Below, in pieces: positions 28,105 to 37,345 of a stretch of 64,000 nt of DNA. The translations under genes were made by a program, and so were the position numbers. How positions within the stretch are numbered: the stretch's first letter is position 1; every line of letters starts with the position of its first letter. The notes below the pieces were generated by a model. The model was not told where the DNA came from and searched no databases. It saw only the letters and a list, made by a program, of their open reading frames with translations. Source of the stretch: Schaalia canis (GTDB lineage Bacteria > Actinomycetota > Actinomycetes > Actinomycetales > Actinomycetaceae); the NCBI RefSeq assembly GCF_003858455.1, contig NZ_RQZF01000006.1, positions 1-64,000 on the forward strand, read 5' to 3'.

Positions 28105-29783
28105 GCCCGACACCAGACCTCTCCCCCGCCCGAGCTCTTCTGCGTGCTGCTCTGCAGCACCCACGGCGCCCCTCGCTCATCTGGGCAGACACTGGCATGA
28201 CGTGGGATGTGGCAACCAGCGCGGAGCGCGTGCGTCAGACTGCCACAGTTTTGGCTGCGCGCGGGGTCGGCGCTGGCGAACGCGTGGTCGTGTGCGGCCC
28301 GAATTCTCCGTGGCATTTTGTTGTGCACGTGGCAGGATCGTGGAATCACAGTGTCACGGTGCCGCTGTCGCCCCGCCTCCCAGCCGGGCAGTTGCTGGAG
28401 TTGCTGGAGGATTGCGCGCCTGCGTTGGTCATTACCACTGACGAGGTTCGTGCCCTGCTTTCCTCTGCGCAGCGGCCGCCCGTTGAGCCATTGCTGGAGT
28501 ACGCTGCTATGCCTGCATCGCAGGCCTCGTCCGGCTGGGGTGGGCCGTCCCTGCCCTGCCCGGTGCTGACCTTTGAGGAATTCGCTGACGAGGTCGCCGC
28601 CGCCACCCCGGTTGAGGGCTTGCCGCCCGCATGCGGTGAGGAGTTGGCCGCCATTGTCTACACCTCCGGCTCGTCTGGGACTCCGCGCGGCGTGGAGTTA
28701 ACGCATGCGAACCTGTGGTGGGGGTCTGCCTCGTTCCGTGACGGCTTCGAGTACAACCCGGGCACGGATGTGGTGGGCGTGTGCGCTCCCCTTTCGCATA
28801 TTGGCGGTTTTAACGGCACGACCTTGGACGCATTCAGCCACGGCGGAACGCTGGTGGTCTTCTCAGGTTTTGATCCTGAGCTGGTGTTGGCCTCTGTTGA
28901 GCGCTATCGAGTGAGCCAGATGTTCCTGGTGCCAATTATGTGTCACCTGCTGGTGGACGCGCAGGCGCGCATGGGAGCGGACCTCAGCTCTTATCGCAAT
29001 CCGTTGATTGGTGGGGATGCGATGAGTGTCGACTTGGAGGCCAAACTTCGTGGGATTGGCCTAGCCCCGATCCATGTGTGGGGTATGACGGAGACAGCCG
29101 GGGCTGGCACCATGCTGGCTGCCGATGTGTTCGCTGAGCATCCCGGCGCGATTGGCCAGCCGTTCCCCTACCTTGATCTACGTCTGGTGGATGCTGAAGG
29201 CCGCGCGATCACGGCACCGAATGTCATTGGTGAGATTGAGGTGAGCGGACCTGGCGTGAGCGACGCCTACTATCGCCGCCCTGGCGACACTGAAGCGTCA
29301 CGTAACGGGGACTGGCTGCGAACCGGCGACCTTGGAACCTTGGATGCCCAGGGTTTCGTTCATATTGTTGGGCGCGCGTCCCGCATGATTCACACCGCTG
29401 CTGAAATGGTGCCACCTCGCCGCGTGGAAGAGGCCTTGCGTCGTTTGGACAGCGTTGCTGACGCCCTGGTGGTGGGCGTGGATGACGAGCGTTGGGGGCA
29501 GATTGTGGGGGCGCTACTGGTGCCTGCAGCTGGTATTACTGCCGATATGTCTGGCTCTGGTACTGGCCTGTCTGACGGTGCCGCGCTGCCTGATGATTCT
29601 GTGCTGCCTAATGGTTCTGTGCTGCCTGATGCGCGTGCATTGCGCGAGGCTCTGGCGGGTGAATTGGCCCCCTGGGAGCAGGTTCGCTGTGTACGCTGGG
29701 TAGATGCGCTGCCTGTGACCTCAACGGGGAAACCCGACCCGACCCGGGCACGCGAACTATTGGAGGATGCGCGTAAGGAGTAG
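28101..29783 (+). CDS. AMP-dependent acyl/acid-CoA ligase family protein
   Basis: This is a class I adenylate-forming enzyme of 560 residues. Motifs in order: [12 protein letters not shown] (P-loop A3, near 190), WGMTET (A5), [10 protein letters not shown] (A7), GRASRMI (hinge, A8) and STGKPD carrying the catalytic lysine (A10). The substrate is unknown; the best guess by family is a carboxylic acid activated to acyl-AMP or acyl-CoA. Its 4-base overlap with lipA raises the possibility of a role with lipoate or octanoate, but sequence does not show this. The C-terminal domain contains a short tandem-repeat insertion at about 495-512. The start is GTG. Confidence 0.85.
   Translation: MSPTPDLSPARALLRAALQHPRRPSLIWADTGMTWDVATSAERVRQTATVLAARGVGAGERVVVCGPNSPWHFVVHVAGSWNHSVTVPLSPRLPAGQLLELLEDCAPALVITTDEVRALLSSAQRPPVEPLLEYAAMPASQASSGWGGPSLPCPVLTFEEFADEVAAATPVEGLPPACGEELAAIVYTSGSSGTPRGVELTHANLWWGSASFRDGFEYNPGTDVVGVCAPLSHIGGFNGTTLDAFSHGGTLVVFSGFDPELVLASVERYRVSQMFLVPIMCHLLVDAQARMGADLSSYRNPLIGGDAMSVDLEAKLRGIGLAPIHVWGMTETAGAGTMLAADVFAEHPGAIGQPFPYLDLRLVDAEGRAITAPNVIGEIEVSGPGVSDAYYRRPGDTEASRNGDWLRTGDLGTLDAQGFVHIVGRASRMIHTAAEMVPPRRVEEALRRLDSVADALVVGVDDERWGQIVGALLVPAAGITADMSGSGTGLSDGAALPDDSVLPNGSVLPDARALREALAGELAPWEQVRCVRWVDALPVTSTGKPDPTRARELLEDARKE
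29583..29636 (+). repeat. Three in-frame 18-bp tandem repeats inside the AMP ligase gene
   Basis: Three consecutive 18-base units begin GCGCTGCCTGATG, GTGCTGCCTAATG and GTGCTGCCTGATG (29583, 29601, 29619). They encode [18 protein letters not shown]. Because they are in frame, copy-number change would only lengthen or shorten a surface linker in the C-terminal domain. Confidence 0.8.
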
Positions 29784-29785
29784 AC

Positions 29786-30193
29786 GTGGAACTACGACGT
29801 CACGACTACCTACCTGACGAGTTGATTACCCGGTGGCAGATTCCGCTGTTCTGGTGGGAGAACCACACGACCTCTGACCTGCTGTACAAGGTGTGTCTTC
29901 GGGTGGATTCGGTGGCACTCAATGCCGCGTGGAAACTATTGAGCACGCGCTACACGGTTCACGATGGTGAGCTGTGGATCGGGGGTGCTGGCCTGCGCCG
30001 TCTTGATCCCGAGCATGTGGAAGCAAGCAGCGGCGGCGAGGACGCCCTCGATTCCCTGGAGTGGGTCATTAACGACGATCTCTTTGGGGCGCTGCGTGAA
30101 GTTGCGAGCGCTACTGTAACAAGAACGGAGGAGGCCTACGTTGGAGCGATCATTGTTCACGAACTCCGGATTCCCCTTGTCTCGGGAGTCTAA
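29786..30193 (+). CDS. Hypothetical protein, 135 residues
   Basis: No family was recognised. The protein is soluble and acidic, with an aromatic-rich N-terminus (WQIPLFWWENH near residue 17) and no signal peptide or membrane segment. Its GTG start follows AAGGAG with 5-base spacing, 2 bases after the AMP ligase stop, so it belongs to the lip operon. Its last 53 bases overlap the ankyrin gene, suggesting coupled translation and perhaps a working pair. An immunity-type role is possible but unsupported. Confidence 0.7.
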   Translation: MELRRHDYLPDELITRWQIPLFWWENHTTSDLLYKVCLRVDSVALNAAWKLLSTRYTVHDGELWIGGAGLRRLDPEHVEASSGGEDALDSLEWVINDDLFGALREVASATVTRTEEAYVGAIIVHELRIPLVSGV

Positions 30194-31259
30194 CGAGGGC
30201 GAGGCGCTGCGCCTGGGGATCTATCGTCTGCGTCCCGTGCCAGAGGTTGTTCGCCATATTGTCGAGGGCGATCTGCCCGCCTTGCAGGCTGCGGTCGCGG
30301 CCAGTAGTGAGGCGTTGGCGCCGGTTCGGACAACAGACGGCACGACCTTGAGCCTGTTGCAGGTAGCGGTCATCCTCAACCAGCCGGAGGTCTGTCGATG
30401 GCTGCGTGAACAGGATATTTCCGGGACTGACGGCGTTGCGTTGCTGCAGTTGGCGGCGCGTTATGCCGGTCGCGAAGTCATTGAGTTATTCCGCGATCAG
30501 GTAGGCACGCTGAGTGCCGAGCAGAAGAAGGCTCTGTATTCCGCTGTTGGGTATGAGGGGCGCTTTGAGAATATTGCTGTGCTGGAGGATATTGGCATTC
30601 CGGTGCGCGACTTTGCGGGCAACCTGTTCCGCGTGCTGGCGTGGACAGACAATCGAGAGGCGCTGGCAGAACTCTTGGCTCGCGGCGTTGATGTGAACTA
30701 TCACGAGCCCGACATGGTCGAGCCCTATGCGCCGACGGCTGTCTTAAGTGCCACCCGTCATGGACAGTCGGAGGTTGTGCGCTTCCTGGTCGAGCATGGG
30801 GCTGATGTGACGATCGCAGATCGTACAGGCGAGCGGCCATACACTGCGGCTTTGAAGACAAAGGATCTGAAGCTGGCAGAGTACCTGCGATCCCTAGAGC
30901 CTGAGGAGTGGCATAACCAGGCGGAGAAGGAACGCGAGCTCAAGCCCTTCACACTTCCTCAGGAGCTTGTGGATCTGGTCAGTTCTGAGGATCGGCGTCT
31001 TTCTTTCCCTGAGGAAGAGACTGTCACTTGGATTGAGTTCCTGGATTTCTTGAATCTGCGGCCCCTGACGATCCGCCGGAAGAAGTACCTCCTGCTGTGT
31101 GACAGCTTCGAACACTACGACGACATGTACCAGGTGCTCTGGCATGGGAAAACGCGGCAGCTTTTCATCTGGGATACCGAGCACCATGAACTGCACGAAT
31201 TGGGCACCTGGGAGGACTTCTGGTCTGATCCCGGCAAGGCCGTGAATTCGATTTTCTAG
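30141..31259 (+). CDS. Ankyrin-repeat protein with a unique C-terminal domain
   Basis: The 372-residue cytosolic protein has degenerate ankyrin-like helices from about 40 to 190 and two clear ankyrin repeats at about 190-255 (PTAVLSATRHGQSEVVRFL and EHGADVTIADRTGERPYTAAL). A separate C-terminal domain of about 110 residues ends in QVLWHGKTRQLFIWDTEHHEL and LGTWEDFWSD; I do not recognise it. The start is TTG with GGAGGAGG upstream. It overlaps the preceding gene by 53 bases in another frame and is the last gene of the lip operon. Confidence 0.75.
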   Translation: MERSLFTNSGFPLSRESNEGEALRLGIYRLRPVPEVVRHIVEGDLPALQAAVAASSEALAPVRTTDGTTLSLLQVAVILNQPEVCRWLREQDISGTDGVALLQLAARYAGREVIELFRDQVGTLSAEQKKALYSAVGYEGRFENIAVLEDIGIPVRDFAGNLFRVLAWTDNREALAELLARGVDVNYHEPDMVEPYAPTAVLSATRHGQSEVVRFLVEHGADVTIADRTGERPYTAALKTKDLKLAEYLRSLEPEEWHNQAEKERELKPFTLPQELVDLVSSEDRRLSFPEEETVTWIEFLDFLNLRPLTIRRKKYLLLCDSFEHYDDMYQVLWHGKTRQLFIWDTEHHELHELGTWEDFWSDPGKAVNSIF

Positions 31260-31315
31260 GCGCTGACTGTTTCTTTTAGGCTCTGTCTACTTCCAGCCCA
31301 GCGCTTCTGATCCAC

Positions 31316-31468
31316 TCAGTTGTTATCCGTCGACTTTTCGTCGGCGGCACCACTTTCCCCAAGAGTGTCGTCAGCAACGGAACCGGCATTGTCATTCTCT
31401 TCAGCATTGTCAACACCAGATTCATTGCTTGGTTCTTGAGCAGTATCTTCTTCAACGTGCCCATCTTG
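31316..31468 (-). pseudogene. In-frame acidic tail cut off by a stop codon
   Basis: After the TAA at 31469-31471 the same frame of the pentapeptide gene stays open for 50 more codons to a TGA at 31316-31318. The encoded tail (QDGHVEEDTAQEPS..., rich in Asp, Glu, Asn and Gly) looks like a natural acidic C-terminus rather than noise. One base change would restore it. It may be a recent nonsense mutation, a readthrough extension, or a sequencing error. Confidence 0.55.
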
Positions 31469-32404
31469 TTACTGTTCTTCAGCGATCTCACGTCGAAGCC
31501 ATTCCTGCTGCAGCTCAGTCAGCACGCTTCCCTCGCCATACCGCGTTCCGGTAAAATCCACCCCCTTGCCAAACGACGCCCCACCAAAGTTCGCATCCTC
31601 TTTAAACGACGATCCACTAAAGATCGCCCTCTTACCAAAAGACGCCCATCCAAAGAACGCCCGAGCATCAAACAACGCCTTACTAAAGTCGGGCCCATGA
31701 TCAAACCACGCCTCGCTAAAATCTGCCTGTCCCAAAATTTGGATTCTCTTGGCATTGAATATTCCCTCCCATCTGGTTTCTCCGAAAGGTATATCCTCGT
31801 GCAGTACAGCGCCATGGATATCGAAGTTACACTCACTCCAACTGCGCGTGACGGAACACCACCGATCCACATGGGATCCGATTACGCTAAGGACCGTTGA
31901 TTCTACTGCCGCGTCAAGGAAACGGATTGGCGCGGAAGTATCTGACTGCTGGGCATCACCATCGGATCGATCTGTACGCAAGTAACCGCACAGAATGTCG
32001 ACGACGCGTTGCTTGTACGGCCCTTGGAAAGTATCGGCAATATCAGCCAAGGCATACACTCCAGCAATACGCACTTGCGGAGAGTCGGAACCTAGCTGGG
32101 TCACTGCTTCAAGGAGTCGCTGATCTACCTTTGAGGATTCCGCGTCAGAACGCTCGCGATACTTAATGACGAGATAGCCCACTGCGCCTACACCACCGAC
32201 AATCGCCAGAATAGTCTGGACGAACTTCAGTGGGTCCACTCCATTTTCGCCAACAAATAGATCAGCCCCCGGAGTCAGTGGATCATTGATAAAAAACCAC
32301 CAGATAGCGAGTCCAGCAGTAACAAACAACATAAAGGCGATGGCGACCCACGCAGCGATCATCCTCAGCAGGGACCATGTCCGCCAAAAATGCCCTCCCC
32401 TCAA
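31469..32404 (-). CDS. Pentapeptide-repeat membrane protein
   Basis: The 311-residue protein has two N-terminal membrane segments (about 13-36 and 60-82), a helical stretch (about 88-150) and then pentapeptide repeats of the A(D/N)F-x-x type at about 215-290 (for example ADFSEAWFDHGPDFSKALFD). The fold is a right-handed beta-helix facing the cytosol or exterior. Similar proteins (YjbI-like) lack an assigned role. The TTG start has AAAGGAG upstream. The reading frame continues past its stop as an acidic tail. Base composition is poorer in G+C than its neighbours. Confidence 0.8.
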   Translation of the reverse strand: MRGGHFWRTWSLLRMIAAWVAIAFMLFVTAGLAIWWFFINDPLTPGADLFVGENGVDPLKFVQTILAIVGGVGAVGYLVIKYRERSDAESSKVDQRLLEAVTQLGSDSPQVRIAGVYALADIADTFQGPYKQRVVDILCGYLRTDRSDGDAQQSDTSAPIRFLDAAVESTVLSVIGSHVDRWCSVTRSWSECNFDIHGAVLHEDIPFGETRWEGIFNAKRIQILGQADFSEAWFDHGPDFSKALFDARAFFGWASFGKRAIFSGSSFKEDANFGGASFGKGVDFTGTRYGEGSVLTELQQEWLRREIAEEQ

Positions 32405-32668
32405 CTTCTTTGACTCCTTTCTCGGCTTATCACGCTAAGTTGGCCAGAATCCTTGTCCTGCCCTCACGCCCCTGGGATGCGCTCATATGACAATTTTGCC
32501 TGACTGCTTCCACTTCGTATAGCAGTTGTTCGCAGGCTCTGGAGGACCCCTTGAGCTGCGCATGACACTTCATGCCCTGCTCCAAGTGTGCCCCTCCCCT
32601 CATCCCACTCCCCTGCTCTCAGCACCTCAAAATAGATAAGATGGACATGTTCTAATTCAGGAGGAATC

Positions 32669-34123
32669 ATGTCTACCCCGCGTATCGTGGTCATTGGCTC
32701 AGGCTTTGGCGGCCTCTTTGCCACCCGTAAGCTCCGCAAAGCCAATGTGGATATCACGCTGATCGCAAAAACTAGCCACCACCTCTTCCAGCCCCTGCTC
32801 TACCAGGTGGCCACCGGCATCCTCTCCGCGGGCGAGATCGCCCCCTCCACCCGCGAAATCCTGCGTAAACAGAAGAACGTGCAGGTGATCCTGGGCCTGG
32901 TTGTCGACATTGATACCGAAAACCGCATCGTCCACTGGCGTAACCACAACCGCCCCGAGCAAACCCCCTACGACATTCTCATTGTCGCGGCTGGTGCTGG
33001 GCAGTCCTACTTCGGCAACGACCACTTCGCGGTCTTCGCTCCCGGCATGAAGAGCATTGACGATGCCCTCGAACTGCGAGCCCGCATCTTTGGCGCGTTC
33101 GAACTGGCCGAACTGGAAACCGATCCGGGAGAGATCGAAAAGCTCCTGACCTTCGTCGTCGTTGGCGCTGGCCCCACGGGAGTGGAGATGGCCGGGCAGA
33201 TCCGAGAGCTCGCCTCCCACACTCTGCGCGGCGAGTTCCGCAATTTCGATCCCGCAAAGGCGCGCGTTATCCTCATGGACGGTGCGGACCGCCCCCTGCC
33301 CGTCTTTGGTGAAAAACTGGGCGATGCCACGCGCGACGCCCTCGAAAAACTGGGGGTCGAGGTTCGCCCGCGCAGCATTGTCACCAATGTTGACGGTGAG
33401 TCGGTGACCATTAAGTCCCTCGATTCTGGCGAGGAAACCCGCATCGACACCGTGTGTAAGGTGTGGGCTGCCGGCGTGCAGGGCTCCGAACTGGGCAAAG
33501 TCCTCTCCGAACGCACCGGCGTGGAACTTGACCGCGCTGGCCGCGTGGTCGTCGCCCCTGACTTGACCATCCCCGGCCACCCAGAAATCTTCGTCATTGG
33601 TGACCTCATGTCCGTGCCGGGCGTGCCCGGTGTGGCTCAGGGGGCCATTCAGGCGGCCGATTTTGTAGCCGACCAGATCGTTGCCCGCACCAACGGCCGC
33701 GCACCCAAGGCCACCGCTTTTGCATACAAGGACAAGGGTTCCATGGCCACCATCGCCCGATTCAAGGCCGTGGTGAGCATGGGCAACCTAAAACTCACCG
33801 GCTTCCCCGCCTGGTTCGCATGGTGTTTCCTGCACCTGCTCTACATTGTGGGCTTCAAGGCGCAGGTCGGTACCTTGCTGCACTGGTTCATTAGCTTCGT
33901 CTCCAATGCGCGATCCGAGCGCACCACCACCAACCAGCAGATGGTGGGCCGCCTGGCTCTGGAGCAGCTGGGTACGGGTTCGTCAGGACGCCTTGTCGCG
34001 GGAGAAGAAGTCCGCAGTACCACCGATGACAGTAGCCCTGAAACGGACGATGACAGCGCACTAAGCGAAGCTGACGAGGAAACCCGCGATCGAGACGAAA
34101 CCCTTGACGCGCCAGGCAAGTAA
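32669..34123 (+). CDS. ndh: Type II NADH dehydrogenase
   Basis: This single-subunit, non-proton-pumping NADH:menaquinone oxidoreductase is attached to the membrane. The FAD motif IGSGFGGLFA is at residues 9-18 and the NADH motif VVVGAGPTGVEMAG near residue 165. GDLMSVPGVPGVAQGAIQAA near 310 is the FAD-contacting signature. The hydrophobic stretch at about 375-400 probably anchors it. A Ser/Asp/Glu-rich tail of about 40 residues ends the 484-residue protein and is not part of the conserved fold. AGGAGG precedes the ATG. It is the only NADH dehydrogenase seen here. Confidence 0.93.
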   Translation: MSTPRIVVIGSGFGGLFATRKLRKANVDITLIAKTSHHLFQPLLYQVATGILSAGEIAPSTREILRKQKNVQVILGLVVDIDTENRIVHWRNHNRPEQTPYDILIVAAGAGQSYFGNDHFAVFAPGMKSIDDALELRARIFGAFELAELETDPGEIEKLLTFVVVGAGPTGVEMAGQIRELASHTLRGEFRNFDPAKARVILMDGADRPLPVFGEKLGDATRDALEKLGVEVRPRSIVTNVDGESVTIKSLDSGEETRIDTVCKVWAAGVQGSELGKVLSERTGVELDRAGRVVVAPDLTIPGHPEIFVIGDLMSVPGVPGVAQGAIQAADFVADQIVARTNGRAPKATAFAYKDKGSMATIARFKAVVSMGNLKLTGFPAWFAWCFLHLLYIVGFKAQVGTLLHWFISFVSNARSERTTTNQQMVGRLALEQLGTGSSGRLVAGEEVRSTTDDSSPETDDDSALSEADEETRDRDETLDAPGK

Positions 34124-34156
34124 CCCCTAATCTCGTCGCTGCCTGTTCTCGATGCT

Positions 34157-34189
34157 CGGGCCTGCTGCTCTTATGAGAGGACAGGCCCG
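34157..34189 (+). terminator. Hairpin terminator of ndh
   Basis: CGGGCCTG (34157-34164) pairs with CAGGCCCG (34182-34189), with a nested CTC/GAG pair. It lies 34 bases after the ndh stop. No U-tract follows. Confidence 0.55.
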
Positions 34190-34271
34190 CGCATTAAGTC
34201 CGCACCTTAAAGTTATCCACAGATTTTCTATTCGCCTTCGGAAACAGAATGTGGCGTTGTAGCGTGGCTAT

Positions 34272-34955
34272 ATGAGTAAGTTCCGCGCATCACAAAAGAC
34301 TGCTGCAATCTTCGCCGTCGTTATCATGACTTCGGGGAGCCTTCTTGCAGGCTGCGCCCAAGATGACCGGCCCATATCGGAAATACCCTTCTTCCAATCT
34401 GCACATTCGGCAGACGATGCCCAGTCTGGAATGACGCGCAGTGCAGACAAAGTCATGTCCGGCCATTACGAGGTCAGCCCGGAGGGAAAACTTCTACGAC
34501 CTAAAAGCATTTACGAAATCACGCCTCCTGAACTTCCTGAGGTGGCGAAGGTCTACGATCAAAACGGAGCTGAGGCTTTCGCGGAATACTTTGTTGAGGT
34601 TCTTGATTACACGTGGTTGAGCGGAGACACCAGCCTGCTGCGTTCGATCAGTGCCGAATCATGCGGATGGTGCACAGCCGTAGCCGACGAAACAGACAAG
34701 CGCACCGCAGTAGGAGGTTGGGGAGAACACGTTAACAATCGCGTCCTCAGCATTGAACCAGCCTTTGAATCGACCAACTATCCGGGGTTGTGGGATACGA
34801 TCCTGCATATTGAGTCTGATAGGCACAACCTCTACAACGGCACAACATTAAAACAATACCCTAGTGAGAAAGCTCAATTCCATGTTCAGATGCGTCAATT
34901 TGATGGAATATGGAAGATCACGGGCGCTGATGCGGAGGATGAACAAAGTCAATGA
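34272..34955 (+). CDS. Secreted lipoprotein, DUF6318-like
   Basis: The N-terminus has a lipoprotein signal with lipobox LLAGC (Cys at about residue 27). The mature part contains a domain with PPELPEVAKVYDQNGAEAFAEYF and CGWCTAV, which resembles DUF6318, a domain of actinobacterial lipoproteins without known role. The identification is from memory of the pattern. The stop overlaps the ATG of the next gene by 4 bases, so the two are probably made together as surface components. Confidence 0.75.
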   Translation: MSKFRASQKTAAIFAVVIMTSGSLLAGCAQDDRPISEIPFFQSAHSADDAQSGMTRSADKVMSGHYEVSPEGKLLRPKSIYEITPPELPEVAKVYDQNGAEAFAEYFVEVLDYTWLSGDTSLLRSISAESCGWCTAVADETDKRTAVGGWGEHVNNRVLSIEPAFESTNYPGLWDTILHIESDRHNLYNGTTLKQYPSEKAQFHVQMRQFDGIWKITGADAEDEQSQ

Positions 34956-35785
34956 TGCCTTCCATCCCTCTCTCTTTACTCACATGCTTATTCGCTCCAA
35001 TTCTGTTTACGGATGCTCCCCTACTCTTTCCTCTCGACGACAATAAATCCGGCGACGAATCAGAAATCTCCGTTCTTGGTTCTGCCAGAAGTGCTAACGA
35101 TCGCGGCATCGTTGATGTCGTCTTAGAAAGAGAAAAACTCCGCGATGGAGCATACTCCGCCCCTGATCTTGCTCCCGGTGAAGTTCAGGCCGAGCTTGGC
35201 CGACGCGCACTACCTAAGAACGTCAACCTGGGCTGCAGCGGCCAGATAAACGGCGGCATCTGGGGAGACAGCGACATCTGCCCCATCAACTTCCCCGACG
35301 AATCACCACCAGAAGAGATCCCACCCATCGACCTTCTCTACCACGCCCTGTCACAAGCAAGAATCGAAGGTGCAGGACTACAAGTCCAACCCCACCTGCG
35401 CGCCTACGTTGGCGTCCCCACCCTGGTCCATGCCACCCAACCCACCCGCTCAGAAACACTCCACATCCTGGGCTACGACGTCACCGTGAGCTTTTCGGCA
35501 AGCTCCTACAAGTACGACTTCGGTGATGGCCTCCCTCCCCTGATCACCACCGATCCGTCAGGCCCCTACCCCATTTCACGACTACGCCACACCTACCAAC
35601 AGCCCTTCACCTCACAGACCGTCGCCTTGGAAACCACATGGACAGCCACCGTTACACACCCTGTCACTGGGGAGGTTCTCACAGTCCCAGGTGCAATGAT
35701 CACCCGGGAGCGCTCAGCTCCTTTCGAGGTACGTAAGGCTCGAGGATACTTAACTGATACAGCCGAAGAACTCCAGGGTCGATAA
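34952..35785 (+). CDS. Secreted protein with PKD-like domain
   Basis: The 277-residue protein has an N-terminal hydrophobic signal (about 4-24) and no lipobox. A beta-sandwich resembling a PKD fold lies at about 170-260: YKYDFGDGLPPL is the DFGDG-type hallmark and RLRHTYQQP the matching HTY strand. PKD domains mediate protein or glycan contacts on cell surfaces. Two cysteines (LGCSGQ, DICPI) may form a disulfide. Coupled by ATGA to the upstream lipoprotein, it is probably its partner. Confidence 0.7.
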   Translation: MMPSIPLSLLTCLFAPILFTDAPLLFPLDDNKSGDESEISVLGSARSANDRGIVDVVLEREKLRDGAYSAPDLAPGEVQAELGRRALPKNVNLGCSGQINGGIWGDSDICPINFPDESPPEEIPPIDLLYHALSQARIEGAGLQVQPHLRAYVGVPTLVHATQPTRSETLHILGYDVTVSFSASSYKYDFGDGLPPLITTDPSGPYPISRLRHTYQQPFTSQTVALETTWTATVTHPVTGEVLTVPGAMITRERSAPFEVRKARGYLTDTAEELQGR

Positions 35786-35865
35786 CTCGGATCGACGCAG
35801 TGATCACCCTCCCTTTGGGTCGCTCACTTCAGCGTCTACTTGCTTGTCGTGCCAGATCCGTATGA

Positions 35866-36414
35866 CTACCGCTCAACGGGTGCAGGGTAGGTCGTTCCGG
35901 TGAGTCGGTGGTAGATCAGCCCCATCACAATAACGATTGCGATGCCCACGCACATTGGCCACAGCAGGTAGCTCCATGGGGTAGCCGCACTCATGACAAC
36001 CAGAGGGTTCGCTCCTGCTGGCGGGTGGGTGACACGTAGCAGCGCCATGAGGATGATTGATACGGCTAGTGTCATACCGATGCTCCACCAGCGTATGGGC
36101 AGGAAATGCACGGCCACGAGGCCGCAGATGGTGGTGACGACGTGCCCACCGGCAACGTTGATGGGTTGAGAAACTGTTGACTCTGGCAGCGTAAAAACCA
36201 GCACGCAAGACGATCCGAAAGCAGTTGCGAGCAGCGGGTAGTGCGAACTCGTGTCCAATAGGGCGATCAATGCGATTGTCAGTGCGGCACCGAGACTACC
36301 GATAATGACCCGAGGCATAGACGGGTGGTCCTCGGTGCGGATAATGAGGTTGCGCAGCGCTGCTGGGGGTTTGAAGCGTCCGCCTCGTGAATGATTTTTA
36401 TCTGCTTGATTCAC
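35866..36414 (-). CDS. HPP-family membrane protein
   Basis: The 182-residue integral membrane protein has four or five hydrophobic segments. The HPP-family signatures are present: FGSSCVLVFTLPESTVSQP, VAGGHVV and THPPAGANPL, the HPP motif that names the family. HPP proteins have been linked to nitrite transport in plastids and cyanobacteria, but the bacterial function is not established in general. I start at the GTG at 36414, which overlaps the upstream gene's stop (GTGA) and has GAAGGTGG before it. Confidence 0.85.
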   Translation of the reverse strand: MNQADKNHSRGGRFKPPAALRNLIIRTEDHPSMPRVIIGSLGAALTIALIALLDTSSHYPLLATAFGSSCVLVFTLPESTVSQPINVAGGHVVTTICGLVAVHFLPIRWWSIGMTLAVSIILMALLRVTHPPAGANPLVVMSAATPWSYLLWPMCVGIAIVIVMGLIYHRLTGTTYPAPVER

Positions 36415-37247
36415 TCGCCACCTTCCCTCTGTCGGAAGAGTATCGCCGCGGCGACAGTGAGCATGAGAGCTAACACCCAGAGGCTTATTTCGCCCCAGCC
36501 GTCTAAGCCCTTCCACAGCGGGTTGTCTCCGAATGCCCAATCCACTGGGGAGAGATCAGCGATCCAATGCCAGTTGGGATTCAGGCGCGATATGGCGTCT
36601 ACCGTGTAGCTCGATACGGTGACAATTATTCCCGCCGTAACTGCCCAAAGGCGCTTGCCGATATAGGCACCGACAAGGATGGCGATTGCAGCGACGAGTG
36701 CTCCAAGCCCTAGCCACACGATTGTTGTCTGCCCTAGTAGTCGTGTCTTGAGCCCGACTCCAAGGGGCTTATTCAGCCAGCGAATCGCCACATAGGTGAT
36801 GAGCGCGATGATGCTCAGACGTGTTAGAACTGCGGCGCTGGCCTCAAGGCAGTATTGAATGGGGCCAACGCCACGGCCTATGACGGTATGAAGAGTGCCG
36901 TCCTCTTCAGCTCCTGCGATTGCTGCACTTCCCCATTGGATTCCCGCAGCGATCATGGCCAGGAATCCTATACCGCTGAAGATCATCGCTTGAACGTAGC
37001 CGGGCCCCGTGTGGATCTGGTCAAAGCGCAGGGTCCAGTAGATGACCCAAGGCAGACGGTTGACGGCTGCAAGCACCGATGGGGTGGTGAAGGTCGTGTG
37101 AAAAGGCAGGAGAAGTATCACTGCGGCTAGGAGGAAGATGCTCCAGAAGAGTAGGGAGCGCCAAGAGGCTGCCATGTTTGATCGAAATACCGGCAGTTTT
37201 TGGGTGCGCCTGTCAGTGGCGGGAGTGGTGGCCGACGTGGTGTTCAC
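36411..37247 (-). CDS. ABC-2-like membrane protein without adjacent ATPase
   Basis: The 278-residue protein has six hydrophobic segments arranged as in ABC-2-type permeases: one at about 30-50, then a long loop, then a pair, a pair and a final one. AGAEEDGTLHTVIGRGV resembles the cytoplasmic coupling segment (E-x-G-T-x) of such permeases. The GTG start has AAGGAGG at ideal distance. No ATP-binding subunit is adjacent; the only coupled neighbour is the HPP-family protein. Function is unknown. Confidence 0.65.
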   Translation of the reverse strand: MNTTSATTPATDRRTQKLPVFRSNMAASWRSLLFWSIFLLAAVILLLPFHTTFTTPSVLAAVNRLPWVIYWTLRFDQIHTGPGYVQAMIFSGIGFLAMIAAGIQWGSAAIAGAEEDGTLHTVIGRGVGPIQYCLEASAAVLTRLSIIALITYVAIRWLNKPLGVGLKTRLLGQTTIVWLGLGALVAAIAILVGAYIGKRLWAVTAGIIVTVSSYTVDAISRLNPNWHWIADLSPVDWAFGDNPLWKGLDGWGEISLWVLALMLTVAAAILFRQREGGE

Positions 37248-37345
37248 TGGTGGCCTCCTTGGAGGGTCTTTCAGCGTGTTGTGGGTGTGCTTTTGTCAGT
37301 GTAAACCTGCTGACTTCACCTCTTGAGCGCGTGGGGAGTGTTTTG

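Noticed and set aside
31276-31491. Short alternative-frame gene at the end of the pentapeptide-repeat gene
   Set aside because: The in-frame continuation of the pentapeptide gene explains the sequence better, since its acidic tail has natural composition while the other frame does not.
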